Notes: generated by a model from the sequence alone, not told the origin. A stretch of DNA of 64,000 nucleotides from Pseudomonas sp. sp1636 (GCF_030376615.1 NZ_JARRAB010000007.1:124001-188000); one strand, 5' to 3'. Shown: positions 1 to 13,240, counted from the stretch's first letter. Numbers and translations: made by a program.

Positions 1-1468
<1,468 letters not shown>

Positions 1469-1503
1469 ATTGGGCGCCGTTGATGCGTTTGGTTAACGCC
1501 CCA

Positions 1504-1555
1504 TCCGAGCCTGACAAATCCCCGCTTGGCAGGGTTTGCTGCAGCGCCCCTCGGA
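1504..1555 (-). promoter_or_regulatory. S-adenosylhomocysteine (SAH) riboswitch
   Basis: Read on the minus strand, the segment starts TCCGAGGGGCGCTGCAGC and ends GTCAGGCTCGGA. The outer TCCGAG/CTCGGA form a perfect 6-bp P1 stem. The conserved core of the SAH riboswitch class (GAGG-GCGCUGC, then a CAGGCUCGG 3' block) is present. This class is known upstream of ahcY in pseudomonads, where SAH binding raises expression. Unusually, the start codon is about 205 nt downstream because a repeat element intervenes. The match is to the remembered consensus; a covariance-model scan would settle it. Confidence 0.87.
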
Positions 1556-1603
1556 CAGGTGGCGGGAGCGACCGGAACTGTGCCGGTCGTGTGAAGCCCG
1601 GCG

Positions 1604-1632
1604 ATTATAGCGAGGCCGGGCGCCAAGCCCAA
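1604..1632 (-). promoter_or_regulatory. Sigma70-type promoter of ahcY
   Basis: On the minus strand a perfect TATAAT (positions 1609-1604) lies exactly 17 bp downstream of TTGGGC (1632-1627). Transcription would start near 1597, about 42 nt before the riboswitch, giving a leader of roughly 300 nt. Position and spacing are what a riboswitch-controlled ahcY transcript needs. The start site is inferred. Confidence 0.72.
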
Positions 1633-1928
1633 GGCTTTCCGTCGCTCGGGATGGCCGTGGATGGCCGTCTGGGCCAATAGCGCCGCAATGGATCGGACAT
1701 GGGCACTCCAGGAGCGGGATGCGCCAGCGCAACGTCGGCCCAAGCCAGCGGGCGAGCTGGTTGGCCGCCGCGCCAGCGCCTGGGTGCGCGCCAGGCATGG
1801 GGCGGCCTGCGAACGGCCGTTCCCGGCGTGTTGACCTCTGCGCTCAAACACCACGCTTGGCCGCACCGGCGCGGATGGCGATACTGTCGGCCGTTCTGTT
1901 AATCCAAGCTGTTTGTCGTGAAGGTGTT

Positions 1929-2378
1929 ATGAAGTTGAAGAGCCTGTTCCTCGTTGCGCTTGCCCTGACCCTGACTGCCTGCGGAGGGGTCGACCCGAAC
2001 TCTCCGCAGGGCCAGCGCCAGGCCATTTTCAAGCAGATGCTCAAGGTCAGCGAAGACCTCGGCGGCATGTTGCGTGGGCGGATTGCCTTCAAGCCGCAGC
2101 GGTTTGTCAGCGGTGCGGCCGAACTCGATCAACTGGTTCGCACGCCTTGGCAGCACTTTCCCCAAGTCAAGGAAGAGGGCGGTGAGAGCCGTGCCAAGGA
2201 TGAGGTCTGGCAGCGCCAGGCGCGTTTCCAGCAGCTGGCCCGCGAGCTGGAAGCAGGCACGGCCGCACTGGTCGCCGCGACGGCTGTCCGCCCGCTGGAA
2301 GCTGCCGATTTGGTTGCGCCCGTGCAGCGTGTCGAGGACGGCTGCAAGGCCTGTCACGAGGAGTTTCGTGCGTTCTAG
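1929..2378 (+). CDS. Class II cytochrome c (cytochrome c'-type) lipoprotein
   Basis: A 149-residue exported haem protein. The N terminus MKLKSLFLVALALTLTAC is a lipoprotein signal with lipobox LTAC and acylatable Cys18, so it should be anchored in a membrane. The haem c site CKACH (residues 139-143) is very close to the C terminus, as is usual for the four-helix cytochrome c' family. The ATG is preceded by GAAGGTG at a good distance; longer in-frame extensions upstream lack a signal peptide and were not used. The TAG stop lies within the CTAG that starts the repeat at 2375-2434. The physiological partner is not evident. Confidence 0.85.
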   Translation: MKLKSLFLVALALTLTACGGVDPNSPQGQRQAIFKQMLKVSEDLGGMLRGRIAFKPQRFVSGAAELDQLVRTPWQHFPQVKEEGGESRAKDEVWQRQARFQQLARELEAGTAALVAATAVRPLEAADLVAPVQRVEDGCKACHEEFRAF

Positions 2379-2434
2379 CAGGCCGTTGAAAAACTACCTG
2401 CGTTGGCAATACTGCGTTAAAAACGGCCTGCTAG
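2375..2434. repeat. Short (60 bp) copy of the terminal-inverted-repeat element; possible terminator
   Basis: Starts CTAGCAGGCCGTT and ends AACGGCCTGCTAG, a perfect 13-bp inverted repeat; the inside reads GAAAAACTACCTGCGTTGG then CAATACTGCGTTAAA. It overlaps the stop codon of the cytochrome gene and ends 18 bp before the ligB stop codon, so it sits between two convergent genes and could fold into a hairpin in either transcript. It lacks the central module of the 148-bp copy at 4164-4311. Confidence 0.85.
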
Positions 2435-2451
2435 CGGGGCATCGCACCGGC

Positions 2452-4311
<1,860 letters not shown>

Positions 4312-4328
4312 TCGGTTTCCTGCGCACA

Positions 4329-4358
4329 ACAAAAAGCCCCGCACGGGGCGGGGCTCTC
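4329..4358 (-). terminator. Intrinsic terminator of the sahR-like-metK operon
   Basis: On the minus strand GAGAGCCCCGCCCCGTGC is followed by GGGGCTTTTTGTTG: a GC-rich stem (AGCCCCGCCCCG pairing with the following GGGGCT block) and a T-run, starting about 17 bases after the metK stop. Confidence 0.85.
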
Positions 4359-4374
4359 GGTGTTGCTGGCGGGC

Positions 4375-5565
4375 TTACAAACCGCCGGCGGCGCGCAGCT
4401 CGGCGGCCTTGTCGGTTTTTTCCCAGGTGAAGGCGGTGAAGCTGTCGTCGCCCACGCTCATCTCGACCGGGGGACGGCCGAAGTGGCCGTAGGCCGCGGT
4501 CGCCTGGTACATCGGGTGCAGCAGGTCGAGCATTTTGGTGATCGCGTAGGGGCGCAGGTCGAAGTGCTCGCGCACCAGCTGGATGATCAGGTCGTCGCCG
4601 ATCTTGCCGGTGCCGAAGGTGTTGATCGAGATCGAGGTCGGTTGGGCCACGCCGATGGCGTAGGACACCTGGATCTCGCAGCGCTCGGCCAAACCTGCAG
4701 CGACGATGTTCTTCGCCACGTAACGGCCGGCGTAAGCCGCCGAACGGTCGACCTTGGACGGATCCTTGCCGGAGAAGGCGCCGCCGCCGTGACGGGCCAT
4801 GCCGCCGTAGGTGTCGACGATGATCTTGCGCCCGGTCAGGCCGCAATCGCCCACCGGGCCGCCGATGACGAATTTGCCGGTCGGGTTGATATGGTACTGG
4901 GTGCCCTTGTGCAGCAGTTCGGCGGGCAGGGTGTGCTTGACGATCAACTCCATGACCGCTTCCTGCAGGTCGGCCTGGCTGATTTCCGGGTTGTGCTGGG
5001 TGGACAGCACTATCGCGTCGATGCCGACCACCTTGCCGTTCTCGTAGCGGCAGGTGACCTGGGATTTGGCGTCCGGGCGCAGCCACGGCAGCAGGCCGGA
5101 TTTGCGCGCTTCGGCCTGGCGCTCGACCAGGCGGTGCGAGAAGCAGATCGGCGCCGGCATCAGCACGTCGGTTTCGTTGCTGGCGTAGCCGAACATCAGG
5201 CCCTGGTCGCCGGCGCCCTGGTCTTCCGGCTTGGCCCGGTCGACGCCCTGGTTGATGTCCGGGGACTGCTTGCCGATGATGTTGAGCACGCCGCAGGTGG
5301 CGCCGTCGAAGCCGACGTCGGAGCTGGTGTAGCCGATGTCGCAGATGACGTCGCGGACGATCTGCTCGAGGTCGACCCAGGCGCTGGTGGTGACTTCGCC
5401 GGCGACAATCGCCACGCCGGTCTTGACCAGGGTTTCACAGGCCACGCGGGCGTGTTTGTCCTGGGCGATGATGGCATCGAGCACCGCGTCGGAAATCTGG
5501 TCGGCGATCTTGTCCGGATGGCCTTCGGAGACGGACTCGGAGGTAAAGAGGGAGTATTCGCTCAT
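4375..5565 (-). CDS. metK: S-adenosylmethionine synthase
   Basis: Makes SAM from methionine and ATP. 396 residues, the usual length. Signature stretches are [18 protein letters not shown] near the N terminus, [12 protein letters not shown] near residue 120 and [19 protein letters not shown] near residue 262. Only 18 bp separate it from the stop codon of the upstream ArsR-methyltransferase gene, so the two are very probably one transcript controlled from the palindrome at 6626-6669. A strong terminator follows. Confidence 0.97.
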   Translation of the reverse strand: MSEYSLFTSESVSEGHPDKIADQISDAVLDAIIAQDKHARVACETLVKTGVAIVAGEVTTSAWVDLEQIVRDVICDIGYTSSDVGFDGATCGVLNIIGKQSPDINQGVDRAKPEDQGAGDQGLMFGYASNETDVLMPAPICFSHRLVERQAEARKSGLLPWLRPDAKSQVTCRYENGKVVGIDAIVLSTQHNPEISQADLQEAVMELIVKHTLPAELLHKGTQYHINPTGKFVIGGPVGDCGLTGRKIIVDTYGGMARHGGGAFSGKDPSKVDRSAAYAGRYVAKNIVAAGLAERCEIQVSYAIGVAQPTSISINTFGTGKIGDDLIIQLVREHFDLRPYAITKMLDLLHPMYQATAAYGHFGRPPVEMSVGDDSFTAFTWEKTDKAAELRAAGGL

Positions 5566-5583
5566 CGATCGGTTTTCCTATGG

Positions 5584-6594
5584 TTAAGCGCTGACTGGAG
5601 CCCGTAGGCCGCTGTGTGTTGGCGGTTTGGCAAAGTGCCGAACCTGAATCTGGAAGCCGTTACGCAGGCCTACATAGAGGCTGTCGCTGGCGCTGAGTCC
5701 GGCCGCGACGGCCCAACGGGCCAGGTCGTCTTGCTCGAAGCCGAGCCAGAGATCGCCGCAGGCCTCGCGGGCCCAGCTCTGGTTATGGCTGCAGAGATCG
5801 GTGATCAGCAGACTGCCGCCGGGGTTTACCCGGTTGGCCAGTCGCTTCAGGGCCTCGGCCGGGGCGGCGAAATGGTGCAGCACCATATTCAGCACCACGC
5901 AGTCGGCGGCGGCGTAGTCATCGCTCAGGGCGTCGGCCAGTTGCAGTTCGATGTTGGCCAGGCCTTCTGCCGCGCAGCGCAACTGCGCCAGTTCGAGCAT
6001 CGCCTGGCTGTTGTCCAGGGCCGTGACCCGGGCAAAGCGCCGCGCCAGCTCAGGCAGGAAGCCGCCGTCGCCGGGGCCGATTTCCAGCGCTGTGGCCGAT
6101 GGCGTAAAGCCCAGGGAGTCGAGCAGGGTCAGCACGCTGTCGCGATATTGCGGCAGGCCGGCGATCAGGTCTTGCTGGGCTTGGAAGCTGGCCGCGCTGC
6201 GGGCGAAAAACTCCTGGCTGGCCGCGGCGCGCTGGCTGTGCACGTTGGCGATGCGCGCCCGAACCTCGTCCGGCAGCGGCAAGCCATCGACTTCCTCGAG
6301 CAGGGCCGCATGCAGAACGCTGCCGAGGTGTTCGCTCTGCGCCAGGGCGCGGCGATAGAAGATCGCATTGCCTTCGCGGCGGGTGGCGACCAGGCCGGCC
6401 TGGGCCAGCACCTTCAAGTGGTGGCTGATGCCCGATTGGCCGATGGCGAATATCTGCGCCAGCTCCAGCACGCCGAAGGAGTCGTTGGCCAGGGCGCGCA
6501 GTACGTTCAGGCGCAACGGATCGCCGCCGGCCTTGCACAGGGCGGACAGTTCATCGACGGGCTCGAAATGCAGTTGGGGGGCGCGCACATTCAT
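5584..6594 (-). CDS. ArsR-family regulator fused to a SAM-dependent methyltransferase-like domain (SahR-like)
   Basis: 336 residues. Residues about 15-95 form an ArsR winged helix-turn-helix (recognition region QSGISHHLKVL, 53-63). Residues about 165-300 are a Rossmann methyltransferase-like domain with the SAM/SAH loop EIGPGDGG (171-178) and acidic DNSQAM. SahR proteins of Proteobacteria have this architecture; they repress SAM-cycle genes and release DNA when SAH rises. The link to metK (18 bp apart) and the palindrome 32 bp upstream of the start support the same role here. Whether this protein is SahR itself or a pseudomonad analogue cannot be decided from sequence alone. Confidence 0.85.
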   Translation of the reverse strand: MNVRAPQLHFEPVDELSALCKAGGDPLRLNVLRALANDSFGVLELAQIFAIGQSGISHHLKVLAQAGLVATRREGNAIFYRRALAQSEHLGSVLHAALLEEVDGLPLPDEVRARIANVHSQRAAASQEFFARSAASFQAQQDLIAGLPQYRDSVLTLLDSLGFTPSATALEIGPGDGGFLPELARRFARVTALDNSQAMLELAQLRCAAEGLANIELQLADALSDDYAAADCVVLNMVLHHFAAPAEALKRLANRVNPGGSLLITDLCSHNQSWAREACGDLWLGFEQDDLARWAVAAGLSASDSLYVGLRNGFQIQVRHFAKPPTHSGLRAPVSA

Positions 6595-6625
6595 AGGGTG
6601 GGCAGTCTAGTCGGTCACTTTTCAT

Positions 6626-6669
6626 CCAGCAACAGCAATATCAATAAATTTTGATATTGCTGTTGCTGG
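6626..6669. promoter_or_regulatory. 44-bp perfect palindrome, probable operator for the SahR-like repressor
   Basis: Left arm CCAGCAACAGCAATATCAA (6626-6644), spacer TAAATT, right arm TTGATATTGCTGTTGCTGG (6651-6669); all 19 arm positions pair. The AT-rich core ATATCAA-N6-TTGATAT is the kind of symmetric site ArsR-type dimers bind. It lies 32 bp upstream of the regulator-metK operon and 139 bp upstream of tkt, so it could control one or both directions. Binding is inferred. Confidence 0.7.
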
Positions 6670-6807
6670 CGTGGGTTTGCGGATGGCTGCCTAGAAAACA
6701 TTGGCCCTACGACTATCTGTCATTGCCCCGGTGGGCTCCGCTGGGCGAAAATGGCCGCCTTTTTCCGCCCCCTTCGTTTTAGAAGTAGCCCCGTAGGAGA
6801 TTCAGTG

Positions 6808-8805
6808 ATGCCCAGCCGTCGTGAGCGAGCCAATGCCATTCGTGCCCTGAGCATGGATGCCGTGCAGAAAGCCAACAGCGGCCACCCGGGTGCCCCTATG
6901 GGCATGGCGGACATCGCCGAAGTGCTCTGGCGCGACTACCTCAAGCACAACCCGGGCAACCCGAGCTTCGCCGACCGTGACCGCTTCGTGCTGTCCAACG
7001 GCCATGGTTCGATGCTGATCTACTCGCTGCTGCACCTGACCGGTTACGACCTGGCTATCGAGGATCTGCAGAACTTCCGCCAGCTGCACAGCCGCACCCC
7101 GGGCCACCCGGAATACGGCTACACCCCGGGCGTCGAAACCACCACCGGCCCGCTCGGTCAGGGGCTGGCCAACGCCGTGGGCTTCGCCCTCGCCGAGAAA
7201 GTGCTGGGCGCCCAGTTCAATCGCGACGGCCACCAGATCGTCGATCACCACACCTATGTGTTCCTCGGCGACGGTTGCATGATGGAAGGCATCAGCCATG
7301 AAGTCAGCTCGCTGGCCGGCACCCTGGGCCTGGGCAAGCTGATCGCCTTCTACGACGACAACGGCATCTCCATCGACGGCGAGGTCGAGGGCTGGTTCAC
7401 CGACGATACGCCCAAGCGCTTCGAGGCCTACGGCTGGCAGGTGATCCGCAACGTCGACGGCCACGACGCCGAAGAAATCAAGATCGCCATCGACACCGCG
7501 CGCAAGAGCGCGCAACCGACCCTGATCTGCTGCAAGACCACCATCGGCTTCGGTTCGCCGAACAAGCAGGGCAAGGAAGACTGCCACGGCGCGCCGCTGG
7601 GCAACGACGAAATCGCCCTGACCCGCGCCACCCTGGGCTGGAACCACGGCCCCTTCGAGATCCCCGCCGAGATCTACGCCGAGTGGGACGCCAAGCAGGC
7701 CGGCGCCGCCGCCGAGGCCGAGTGGAACCAGCGCTTTGCCGCCTACGCCGCCGCCTACCCGGAGCTGGCGTCCGAGTTCGAACGGCGCATCGCCGGCGAG
7801 CTGCCGGCCGATTTCGCCGAGAAGGCCGCCGCCTATATCCAGGACGTCGCGGCCAAGGGCGAAACCATCGCCAGCCGCAAGGCCAGCCAGAACGCACTGA
7901 ATGCCTTCGGCCCGCTGCTGCCGGAATTCCTCGGCGGCTCGGCCGACCTGGCCGGTTCCAACCTGACCCTGTGGAAGGGCTGCAAAGGCGTGTCCGCCGA
8001 AGATGCCAGCGGCAACTACATGTTCTACGGCGTGCGCGAGTTCGGCATGAGCGCAATCATGAACGGCGTCGCCCTGCACGGCGGTTTCGTGCCCTACGGC
8101 GCGACCTTCCTGGTGTTTATGGAATACGCCTGCAACGCCGTGCGCATGGCCGCGCTGATCAAGAAGCGCGTGCTGTTCGTCTACACCCACGACTCCATCG
8201 GCCTGGGCGAAGACGGCCCGACCCACCAGCCGATCGAGCAGCTGGCCAGCCTGCGCTGCACGCCGAACCTGAACACCTGGCGTCCCTGCGATGCGGTGGA
8301 GTCGGCGGTGGCCTGGAAATGCGCGATCGAGCGCAACGACGGCCCCAGCGCGCTGATCTTCTCGCGGCAGAACCTCACCCACCAGGTGCGTGACGCCGAG
8401 CAATTGGCCAACGTCGCCCGCGGCGGCTATGTGCTGAAAGACTGTTCCGGCGAGCCGGAGCTGATCCTGATCGCCACTGGTTCGGAAGTCGGCCTGGCGG
8501 TGCAGGCGTTTGACGCCTTGACCGAGCAGGGCCGCAAGGTGCGCGTGGTCTCCATGCCGTCGACCAGCCTGTTCGACCAGCAGGACGCCGCCTATAAGCA
8601 GGCGGTGCTGCCGTTGCAGGTTGGCGCGCGGATTGCCATCGAGGCCGCCCATGCCGACTTCTGGTACAAGTACGTCGGCCTGGAAGGCCGGGTGATCGGC
8701 ATGACCGGCTTCGGTGAGTCCGGCCCGGCACCGGCGCTGTTCGAACACTTCGGCTTTACCGTCGAGAACCTGCTGGAAACCGCCGCCGAACTGCTGGAAG
8801 ACTGA
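6808..8805 (+). CDS. tkt: Transketolase
   Basis: Thiamine-diphosphate enzyme of the non-oxidative pentose phosphate pathway, interconverting sugar phosphates and supplying erythrose 4-phosphate. 665 residues, the normal length. [10 protein letters not shown] (H26 region), the ThDP motif [13 protein letters not shown] (about residue 154) through [11 protein letters not shown], and the central [17 protein letters not shown] are all present. The ATG at 6808 follows TAGGAG at a good distance; a longer in-frame start at 6751 lacks a ribosome site. Its product feeds Epd, encoded just downstream. Confidence 0.97.
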   Translation: MPSRRERANAIRALSMDAVQKANSGHPGAPMGMADIAEVLWRDYLKHNPGNPSFADRDRFVLSNGHGSMLIYSLLHLTGYDLAIEDLQNFRQLHSRTPGHPEYGYTPGVETTTGPLGQGLANAVGFALAEKVLGAQFNRDGHQIVDHHTYVFLGDGCMMEGISHEVSSLAGTLGLGKLIAFYDDNGISIDGEVEGWFTDDTPKRFEAYGWQVIRNVDGHDAEEIKIAIDTARKSAQPTLICCKTTIGFGSPNKQGKEDCHGAPLGNDEIALTRATLGWNHGPFEIPAEIYAEWDAKQAGAAAEAEWNQRFAAYAAAYPELASEFERRIAGELPADFAEKAAAYIQDVAAKGETIASRKASQNALNAFGPLLPEFLGGSADLAGSNLTLWKGCKGVSAEDASGNYMFYGVREFGMSAIMNGVALHGGFVPYGATFLVFMEYACNAVRMAALIKKRVLFVYTHDSIGLGEDGPTHQPIEQLASLRCTPNLNTWRPCDAVESAVAWKCAIERNDGPSALIFSRQNLTHQVRDAEQLANVARGGYVLKDCSGEPELILIATGSEVGLAVQAFDALTEQGRKVRVVSMPSTSLFDQQDAAYKQAVLPLQVGARIAIEAAHADFWYKYVGLEGRVIGMTGFGESGPAPALFEHFGFTVENLLETAAELLED

Positions 8806-8819
8806 GTCATACCGACAGA

Positions 8820-8889
8820 GTAGGGTGGGCTGAAGCCCTCCGAGCCGGTCACCCGTATCGGCCAATCGGTGGGCTGAAGCCCGCCCTAC
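8820..8889. repeat. Paired REP-like inverted repeat between tkt and epd
   Basis: GTAGGGTGGGCTGAAGCCC at 8820-8838 faces a second unit whose reverse reads GTAGGGCGGGCTTCAGCCC, ending at 8889. The two units are head to head with an inner spacer, the typical BIME-like arrangement of pseudomonad extragenic repeats. It could cap the tkt mRNA 3' end. Confidence 0.75.
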
Positions 8890-8921
8890 CTCGCATCTCC
8901 CTCGTTTCGGTGAGCCTTTCT

Positions 8922-9989
8922 ATGCTGCAACGCCCCTACAGAGTCGCCCTCAACGGCTACGGCCGCATCGGTCGCTGCGTGCTGCGCGCCCTGCATGAGC
9001 GCGGTGCCGACGCGCGCCTGGAAATAGTCGCGCTGAACGACCTGGCCGACCAGGCCAGCATCGAATACCTGACCCGTTTCGACTCCACCCACGGGCGCTT
9101 TCCCGGTGAGGTGAAGGTCGACGGCGACTGTCTGCATATCAATGGCGGCTGCGTGCAGGTGCTGCGCCAGGCGGCGCCGGAAGGTATCGACTGGGCGGCG
9201 CTGGATATCGACCTGTTGCTCGAGTGTTCCGGCGCTTATCACACCCGCGCCGACGCCCAGCGTTTCCTGGCGGCCGGCGCACCGCGGGTGCTGTTCTCCC
9301 AGCCGATGGCCAGCGAGGCGGATATCGATGCCACCGTGGTCTACGGGGTCAATCAGGCTTGCCTGAGCGGCAGCGAGAAACTGGTGTCCAACGCCTCCTG
9401 TACCACCAACTGCGGGGTGCCGCTGCTCAAGTTGCTCAATGAGGCGATTGGTCTGGAGTACGTGTCCATCACCACCATCCACTCGGCGATGAACGATCAG
9501 CCGGTGATCGATGCCTACCACCACGAAGACCTGCGCCGCACCCGCTCGGCCTTCCAGTCGGTGATTCCGGTGTCCACCGGCCTGGCCCGCGGCATCGAGC
9601 GCTTGCTGCCGGAACTCAGTGGGCGGATTCAGGCCAAAGCCATCCGCGTGCCGACGGTGAACGTGTCCTGCCTGGACATCTGCCTGCTGACCACCCGCGA
9701 CACCTCGGCGGCGGAAATCAATCGGGTGCTGCGCCAGGCCGCCGAAAGCGGCCCGCTGCAGGGCTTGCTGGCCTACACCGAGCTGCCCCATGCCAGTTGC
9801 GATTTCAACCACGATCCGCATTCGGCCATCGTCGATGGCAGCCAGACCCGGGTTTCCGGTCCGCGCCTGGTCAATCTGCTGGCCTGGTTCGACAACGAAT
9901 GGGGCTTTGCCAATCGCATGCTCGACGTCGCCGAACACTTCCTTGCTGTGTCCCCTGTTCCCATTCAACCAGCCCCCGTGAAGGACTGA
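8922..9989 (+). CDS. epd: D-erythrose-4-phosphate dehydrogenase
   Basis: GapA-related NAD enzyme oxidising erythrose 4-phosphate to 4-phosphoerythronate, the first step of pyridoxal phosphate synthesis. 355 residues from the ATG at 8922, which has GGTGAG seven bases upstream; a GTG at 8910 is possible but its spacing is worse. NAD fold NGYGRIGR at the N terminus; catalytic cysteine in SNASCTTNC (about C160); later [12 protein letters not shown]. It is distinguished from GAPDH by its length, the [20 protein letters not shown] start and its place between tkt and pgk. Pgk begins five bases after its stop. Confidence 0.93.
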   Translation: MLQRPYRVALNGYGRIGRCVLRALHERGADARLEIVALNDLADQASIEYLTRFDSTHGRFPGEVKVDGDCLHINGGCVQVLRQAAPEGIDWAALDIDLLLECSGAYHTRADAQRFLAAGAPRVLFSQPMASEADIDATVVYGVNQACLSGSEKLVSNASCTTNCGVPLLKLLNEAIGLEYVSITTIHSAMNDQPVIDAYHHEDLRRTRSAFQSVIPVSTGLARGIERLLPELSGRIQAKAIRVPTVNVSCLDICLLTTRDTSAAEINRVLRQAAESGPLQGLLAYTELPHASCDFNHDPHSAIVDGSQTRVSGPRLVNLLAWFDNEWGFANRMLDVAEHFLAVSPVPIQPAPVKD

Positions 9990-9993
9990 TTCC

Positions 9994-11157
9994 ATGACCG
10001 TTCTGAAGATGACCGACCTCGACCTCGCCGGTAAGCGCGTGCTGATCCGCGAAGACCTCAACGTGCCGGTAAAAGACGGCGCGGTGACGAGCGACGCGCG
10101 CATCCTCGCCGCGCTGCCGACCATCAAGCTGGCCCTGGAAAAGGGTGCGGCGGTCATGCTCTGCTCGCACCTGGGCCGCCCGAGCGAAGGCGAGTACAGC
10201 GCAGAGAACAGCCTCAAACCAGTGGCCGACTACCTGAGCCAGGCCCTGGGCCGTGAGGTGCCGCTGATTGACGATTACCTCGGCGGCGTCGAGATCCAGC
10301 CGGGCCAACTGCTGTTGCTGGAAAACGTGCGCTTCAATTCCGGCGAGAAGAAAAACAGCGACGACCTGGCCCGGCAATACGCCGCCCTCTGCGACGTCTT
10401 CGTCATGGACGCCTTCGGCACCGCCCACCGCGCCCAGGGCTCGACCCATGGCGTGGCCAAGTTCGCCCAGGTCGCCTGCGCCGGCCCGTTGCTGGCGGCC
10501 GAGCTGGAGGCGTTGGGCAAAGCCCTGGGCAGCCCGGCCAAGCCGATGACCGCGATTGTGGCCGGTTCCAAGGTGTCGACCAAACTCGATGTGCTGAGCA
10601 GCCTGAGCCAGATCTGCGACCAGCTGATCGTCGGCGGCGGCATCGCCAACACCTTTCTCGCCGCCGCCGGTTTCCCGGTCGGCAAGTCGCTGCACGAAGC
10701 CGACCTGCTGGAGACCGCCAAAGCCATCGCGGCCAAGGTCAGCGTGCCGCTGCCGGTGGACGTGGTGGTGGCCAAGGCCTTCGCCGAAGACGCCGAGGCC
10801 ACGGTCAAGCTGGTCGCCGAGGTGGCCGCGGACGACATGATTCTGGATATCGGCCCGCAGACTGCGGCGCAGTTCGCCGAGCTGCTGAAGTCGTCGCAGA
10901 CCATTTTGTGGAACGGTCCGGTCGGCGTGTTCGAGTTCGACCAGTTCGGCAACGGCACCCAGGTGCTGGCCGAGGCCATCGCCGCCAGCCCGGCGTTCTC
11001 CATCGCCGGTGGCGGCGACACCCTGGCGGCCATCGACAAGTATGGCGTGGCCGACAAGATTTCCTATATCTCCACCGGCGGCGGCGCCTTTCTCGAGTTC
11101 GTCGAGGGCAAGGTGCTGCCGGCCGTGGCAGTGCTGGAACAGCGCGCCAAGGGCTGA
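9994..11157 (+). CDS. pgk: Phosphoglycerate kinase
   Basis: Transfers phosphate between 1,3-bisphosphoglycerate and ADP in glycolysis and gluconeogenesis. 387 residues. Landmarks are [14 protein letters not shown] near the N terminus, LCSHLGRP, the hinge region [11 protein letters not shown] and the C-terminal nucleotide segments [13 protein letters not shown] and [13 protein letters not shown]. It begins five bases after epd with AAGGAC upstream, so the two are co-transcribed. Confidence 0.97.
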   Translation: MTVLKMTDLDLAGKRVLIREDLNVPVKDGAVTSDARILAALPTIKLALEKGAAVMLCSHLGRPSEGEYSAENSLKPVADYLSQALGREVPLIDDYLGGVEIQPGQLLLLENVRFNSGEKKNSDDLARQYAALCDVFVMDAFGTAHRAQGSTHGVAKFAQVACAGPLLAAELEALGKALGSPAKPMTAIVAGSKVSTKLDVLSSLSQICDQLIVGGGIANTFLAAAGFPVGKSLHEADLLETAKAIAAKVSVPLPVDVVVAKAFAEDAEATVKLVAEVAADDMILDIGPQTAAQFAELLKSSQTILWNGPVGVFEFDQFGNGTQVLAEAIAASPAFSIAGGGDTLAAIDKYGVADKISYISTGGGAFLEFVEGKVLPAVAVLEQRAKG

Positions 11158-11224
11158 GCAAGGGCGATCAATGCCTGCTTTACTGGGCTGCTAGCGATGC
11201 TTGGATCGATGGCGCCATTGCCAG

Positions 11225-11246
11225 GTAGCCCGGATGCAATCCGGGA
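11225..11246. repeat. REP-like hairpin in the pgk-fba gap
   Basis: GTAGCCCGGATGCAATCCGGG: CCCGGAT and ATCCGGG pair around GCA. The same GTAGCCCGG...CCGGG theme recurs at 56418-56479. It lies in the 214-bp gap between pgk and fba; nothing else recognisable is in the gap apart from the fba ribosome site. Confidence 0.6.
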
Positions 11247-11371
11247 AGATCTCAAGGCAGTCGGGGTTTAGCAAGAGACCAGGCTGCCCCTTGGTCTCCA
11301 ATAACTTGAATAGCGCCTGCCCCTGCGGCAGGCTTGCACGATTAACGAATCCCACCGGGAGAAAGAACACC

Positions 11372-12436
11372 ATGGCACTTATCAGCATGCGCCAGATGCT
11401 CGACCACGCCGCCGAATTCGGCTATGGCGTGCCGGCCTTCAACGTCAACAACCTCGAGCAGATGCGCGCCATCATGGAAGCCGCGGACAAGACCGACTCC
11501 CCGGTAATCGTCCAGGCCTCGGCCGGTGCGCGCAAATACGCCGGTGCGCCGTTTCTGCGCCACCTGATCCTGGCCGCCATCGAAGAGTTCCCGCATATCC
11601 CGGTGTGCATGCACCAGGATCACGGCACCAGCCCGGACGTCTGCCAGCGCTCGATCCAGCTGGGCTTCAGCTCGGTGATGATGGACGGCTCGCTGAAGGA
11701 AGACGGCAAGACCCCGGCCGACTACGACTACAACGTGCGCGTGACCCAGCAGACCGTGGCCTTCGCCCACGCCTGCGGCGTCTCGGTGGAAGGCGAGCTC
11801 GGTTGCCTGGGCAGCCTGGAAACCGGCATGGCCGGCGAAGAAGACGGCGTCGGCGCCGAAGGCGTGCTCGACCACAGCCAGATGCTCACCGATCCGGAAG
11901 AAGCCGCCGACTTCGTCAAACGCACCCAGGTCGATGCCCTGGCTATCGCCATCGGCACCAGCCACGGCGCCTACAAGTTCACCAAACCGCCGACCGGCGA
12001 CATCCTCGCCATCGACCGGATCAAGGAAATCCACAAGCGCATCCCCAATACCCACCTGGTGATGCACGGCTCCAGCTCGGTGCCGCAGGAGTGGCTGGCG
12101 ATCATCAACCAGTACGGCGGCGACATCAAGGAAACCTACGGCGTGCCGGTCGAGGAAATCGTCGAAGGGATCAAGCACGGCGTGCGCAAGGTCAATATCG
12201 ACACCGACCTGCGTCTGGCTTCCACCGGTGCCATGCGCCGCCTGATGGCCGAGAACCCGAGCGAGTTCGACCCGCGCAAGTTCTTCGGCGCCACCGTGAC
12301 CGCCATGCGCGACATTTGCATCGCCCGCTACGAAGCCTTCGGCACCGCCGGCAATGCCTCGAAGATCAAGCCGATCTCCCTGGAAGGCATGTTCCAGCGC
12401 TACGCCAGGGGCGAGCTGGCCGCCCAGGTCAACTAA
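11372..12436 (+). CDS. fba: Class II fructose-1,6-bisphosphate aldolase
   Basis: Zinc-dependent aldolase cleaving or forming fructose 1,6-bisphosphate. 354 residues. Metal and active-site segments include [11 protein letters not shown] (about residue 80), [21 protein letters not shown] and [12 protein letters not shown] (about 228), and the DTDLRLA strand. The ATG at 11372 is preceded by GGGAGAAAG. A strong intrinsic terminator follows 15 bp after the stop. Confidence 0.97.
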   Translation: MALISMRQMLDHAAEFGYGVPAFNVNNLEQMRAIMEAADKTDSPVIVQASAGARKYAGAPFLRHLILAAIEEFPHIPVCMHQDHGTSPDVCQRSIQLGFSSVMMDGSLKEDGKTPADYDYNVRVTQQTVAFAHACGVSVEGELGCLGSLETGMAGEEDGVGAEGVLDHSQMLTDPEEAADFVKRTQVDALAIAIGTSHGAYKFTKPPTGDILAIDRIKEIHKRIPNTHLVMHGSSSVPQEWLAIINQYGGDIKETYGVPVEEIVEGIKHGVRKVNIDTDLRLASTGAMRRLMAENPSEFDPRKFFGATVTAMRDICIARYEAFGTAGNASKIKPISLEGMFQRYARGELAAQVN

Positions 12437-12451
12437 GCCTCTGCGTTACGC

Positions 12452-12485
12452 CAAGAGCCCCGCCCGTGCGGGGCTCTTGCGTTTT
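12452..12485 (+). terminator. Intrinsic terminator of fba
   Basis: Perfect 12-bp stem CAAGAGCCCCGC / GCGGGGCTCTTG around loop CCGT, followed by CGTTTT. The remaining bases to 12686 contain REP-like TTTTCGCGGGCAAATCCGCC and no gene. Confidence 0.9.
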
Positions 12486-12686
12486 CGCGGGCAAATCCGC
12501 CGGGGGCGTTCGTGGATCCTGCCAATCCGCGCCTCTCGTGCTGGCGGCATCGCCAAGGCTGCGCGTGCTAAGCGCTGGCGTGGCGCCCATGGCGAGGTGG
12601 CCGCGAATCCAGCCGGAGTCGCTGCAACGGCTCAGCTGCTGCATACTCCTCGGCTCGAATCCCGAGCTAACCGCCCATCACTGACC

Positions 12687-13193
12687 ATGACCCCACTGAA
12701 ATTCCTCCAGGGCTACCCGCTGCCGTTGCAAGAGCAGATCCGCCAGCTGATTGCCGAGCAACGCCTGGGCGACTACCTGGCCCAGCGTTACAGCGGCAAG
12801 CACGACGTGCAAAGCGACAAGGCGCTATACGCCTATATCCAGGCGCTCAAGCAGGAACACCTGAAGAACGCGCCGGCGATCGACAAGGTGCTGTTCGACA
12901 ACCGCCTCGACCTGACCCATCGCGCCCTCGGCCTGCACACCGCGATTTCCCGTGTGCAGGGCGGCAAGCTCAAGGCCAAGAAGGAAATTCGCGTCGCCGC
13001 CTTGTTCAAGGACGCCGCACCGGAATTTCTGCAGATGATCGTGGTGCACGAGTTGGCCCATCTGAAAGAGGCCGAGCACAACAAGGCGTTCTACAAGCTC
13101 TGCCAACACATGCTGGCCGATTATCATCAGCTGGAGTTCGACCTGCGCGTCTATCTGACTTGGCGCGAGCTGCAAGGGCGTAACCCGGCCTGA
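12687..13193 (+). CDS. YgjP-like (M48/DUF45-type) metallopeptidase family protein
   Basis: 168 residues. The zinc site is HELAH (H121, E122, H125) followed by EAEHNKAFYKL, where H134 is the likely third ligand; this is the YgjP/DUF45 arrangement. The N-terminal half is helical and basic (QGGKLKAKKEIRVAALFKD). The substrate is not established from sequence. The ATG at 12687 was chosen because the protein then starts with the family-typical short N terminus; upstream in-frame codons run back into fba and its terminator. Confidence 0.78.
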   Translation: MTPLKFLQGYPLPLQEQIRQLIAEQRLGDYLAQRYSGKHDVQSDKALYAYIQALKQEHLKNAPAIDKVLFDNRLDLTHRALGLHTAISRVQGGKLKAKKEIRVAALFKDAAPEFLQMIVVHELAHLKEAEHNKAFYKLCQHMLADYHQLEFDLRVYLTWRELQGRNPA

Positions 13194-13240
13194 GGCGGCG
13201 GGGGCGCTAGCCATCACCGGGACAGTCGCCGCGGCGTCCC

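Noticed and set aside
1719..1928. Upstream extension of the cytochrome c' gene
   Set aside because: It would remove the lipoprotein signal from the N terminus and lacks a ribosome site; ATG 1929 has both.
6802..8865. 687-codon minus-strand frame opposite tkt
   Set aside because: Antisense shadow of a highly biased gene; composition is His/Gly/Val-rich without motifs, while tkt is unambiguous.
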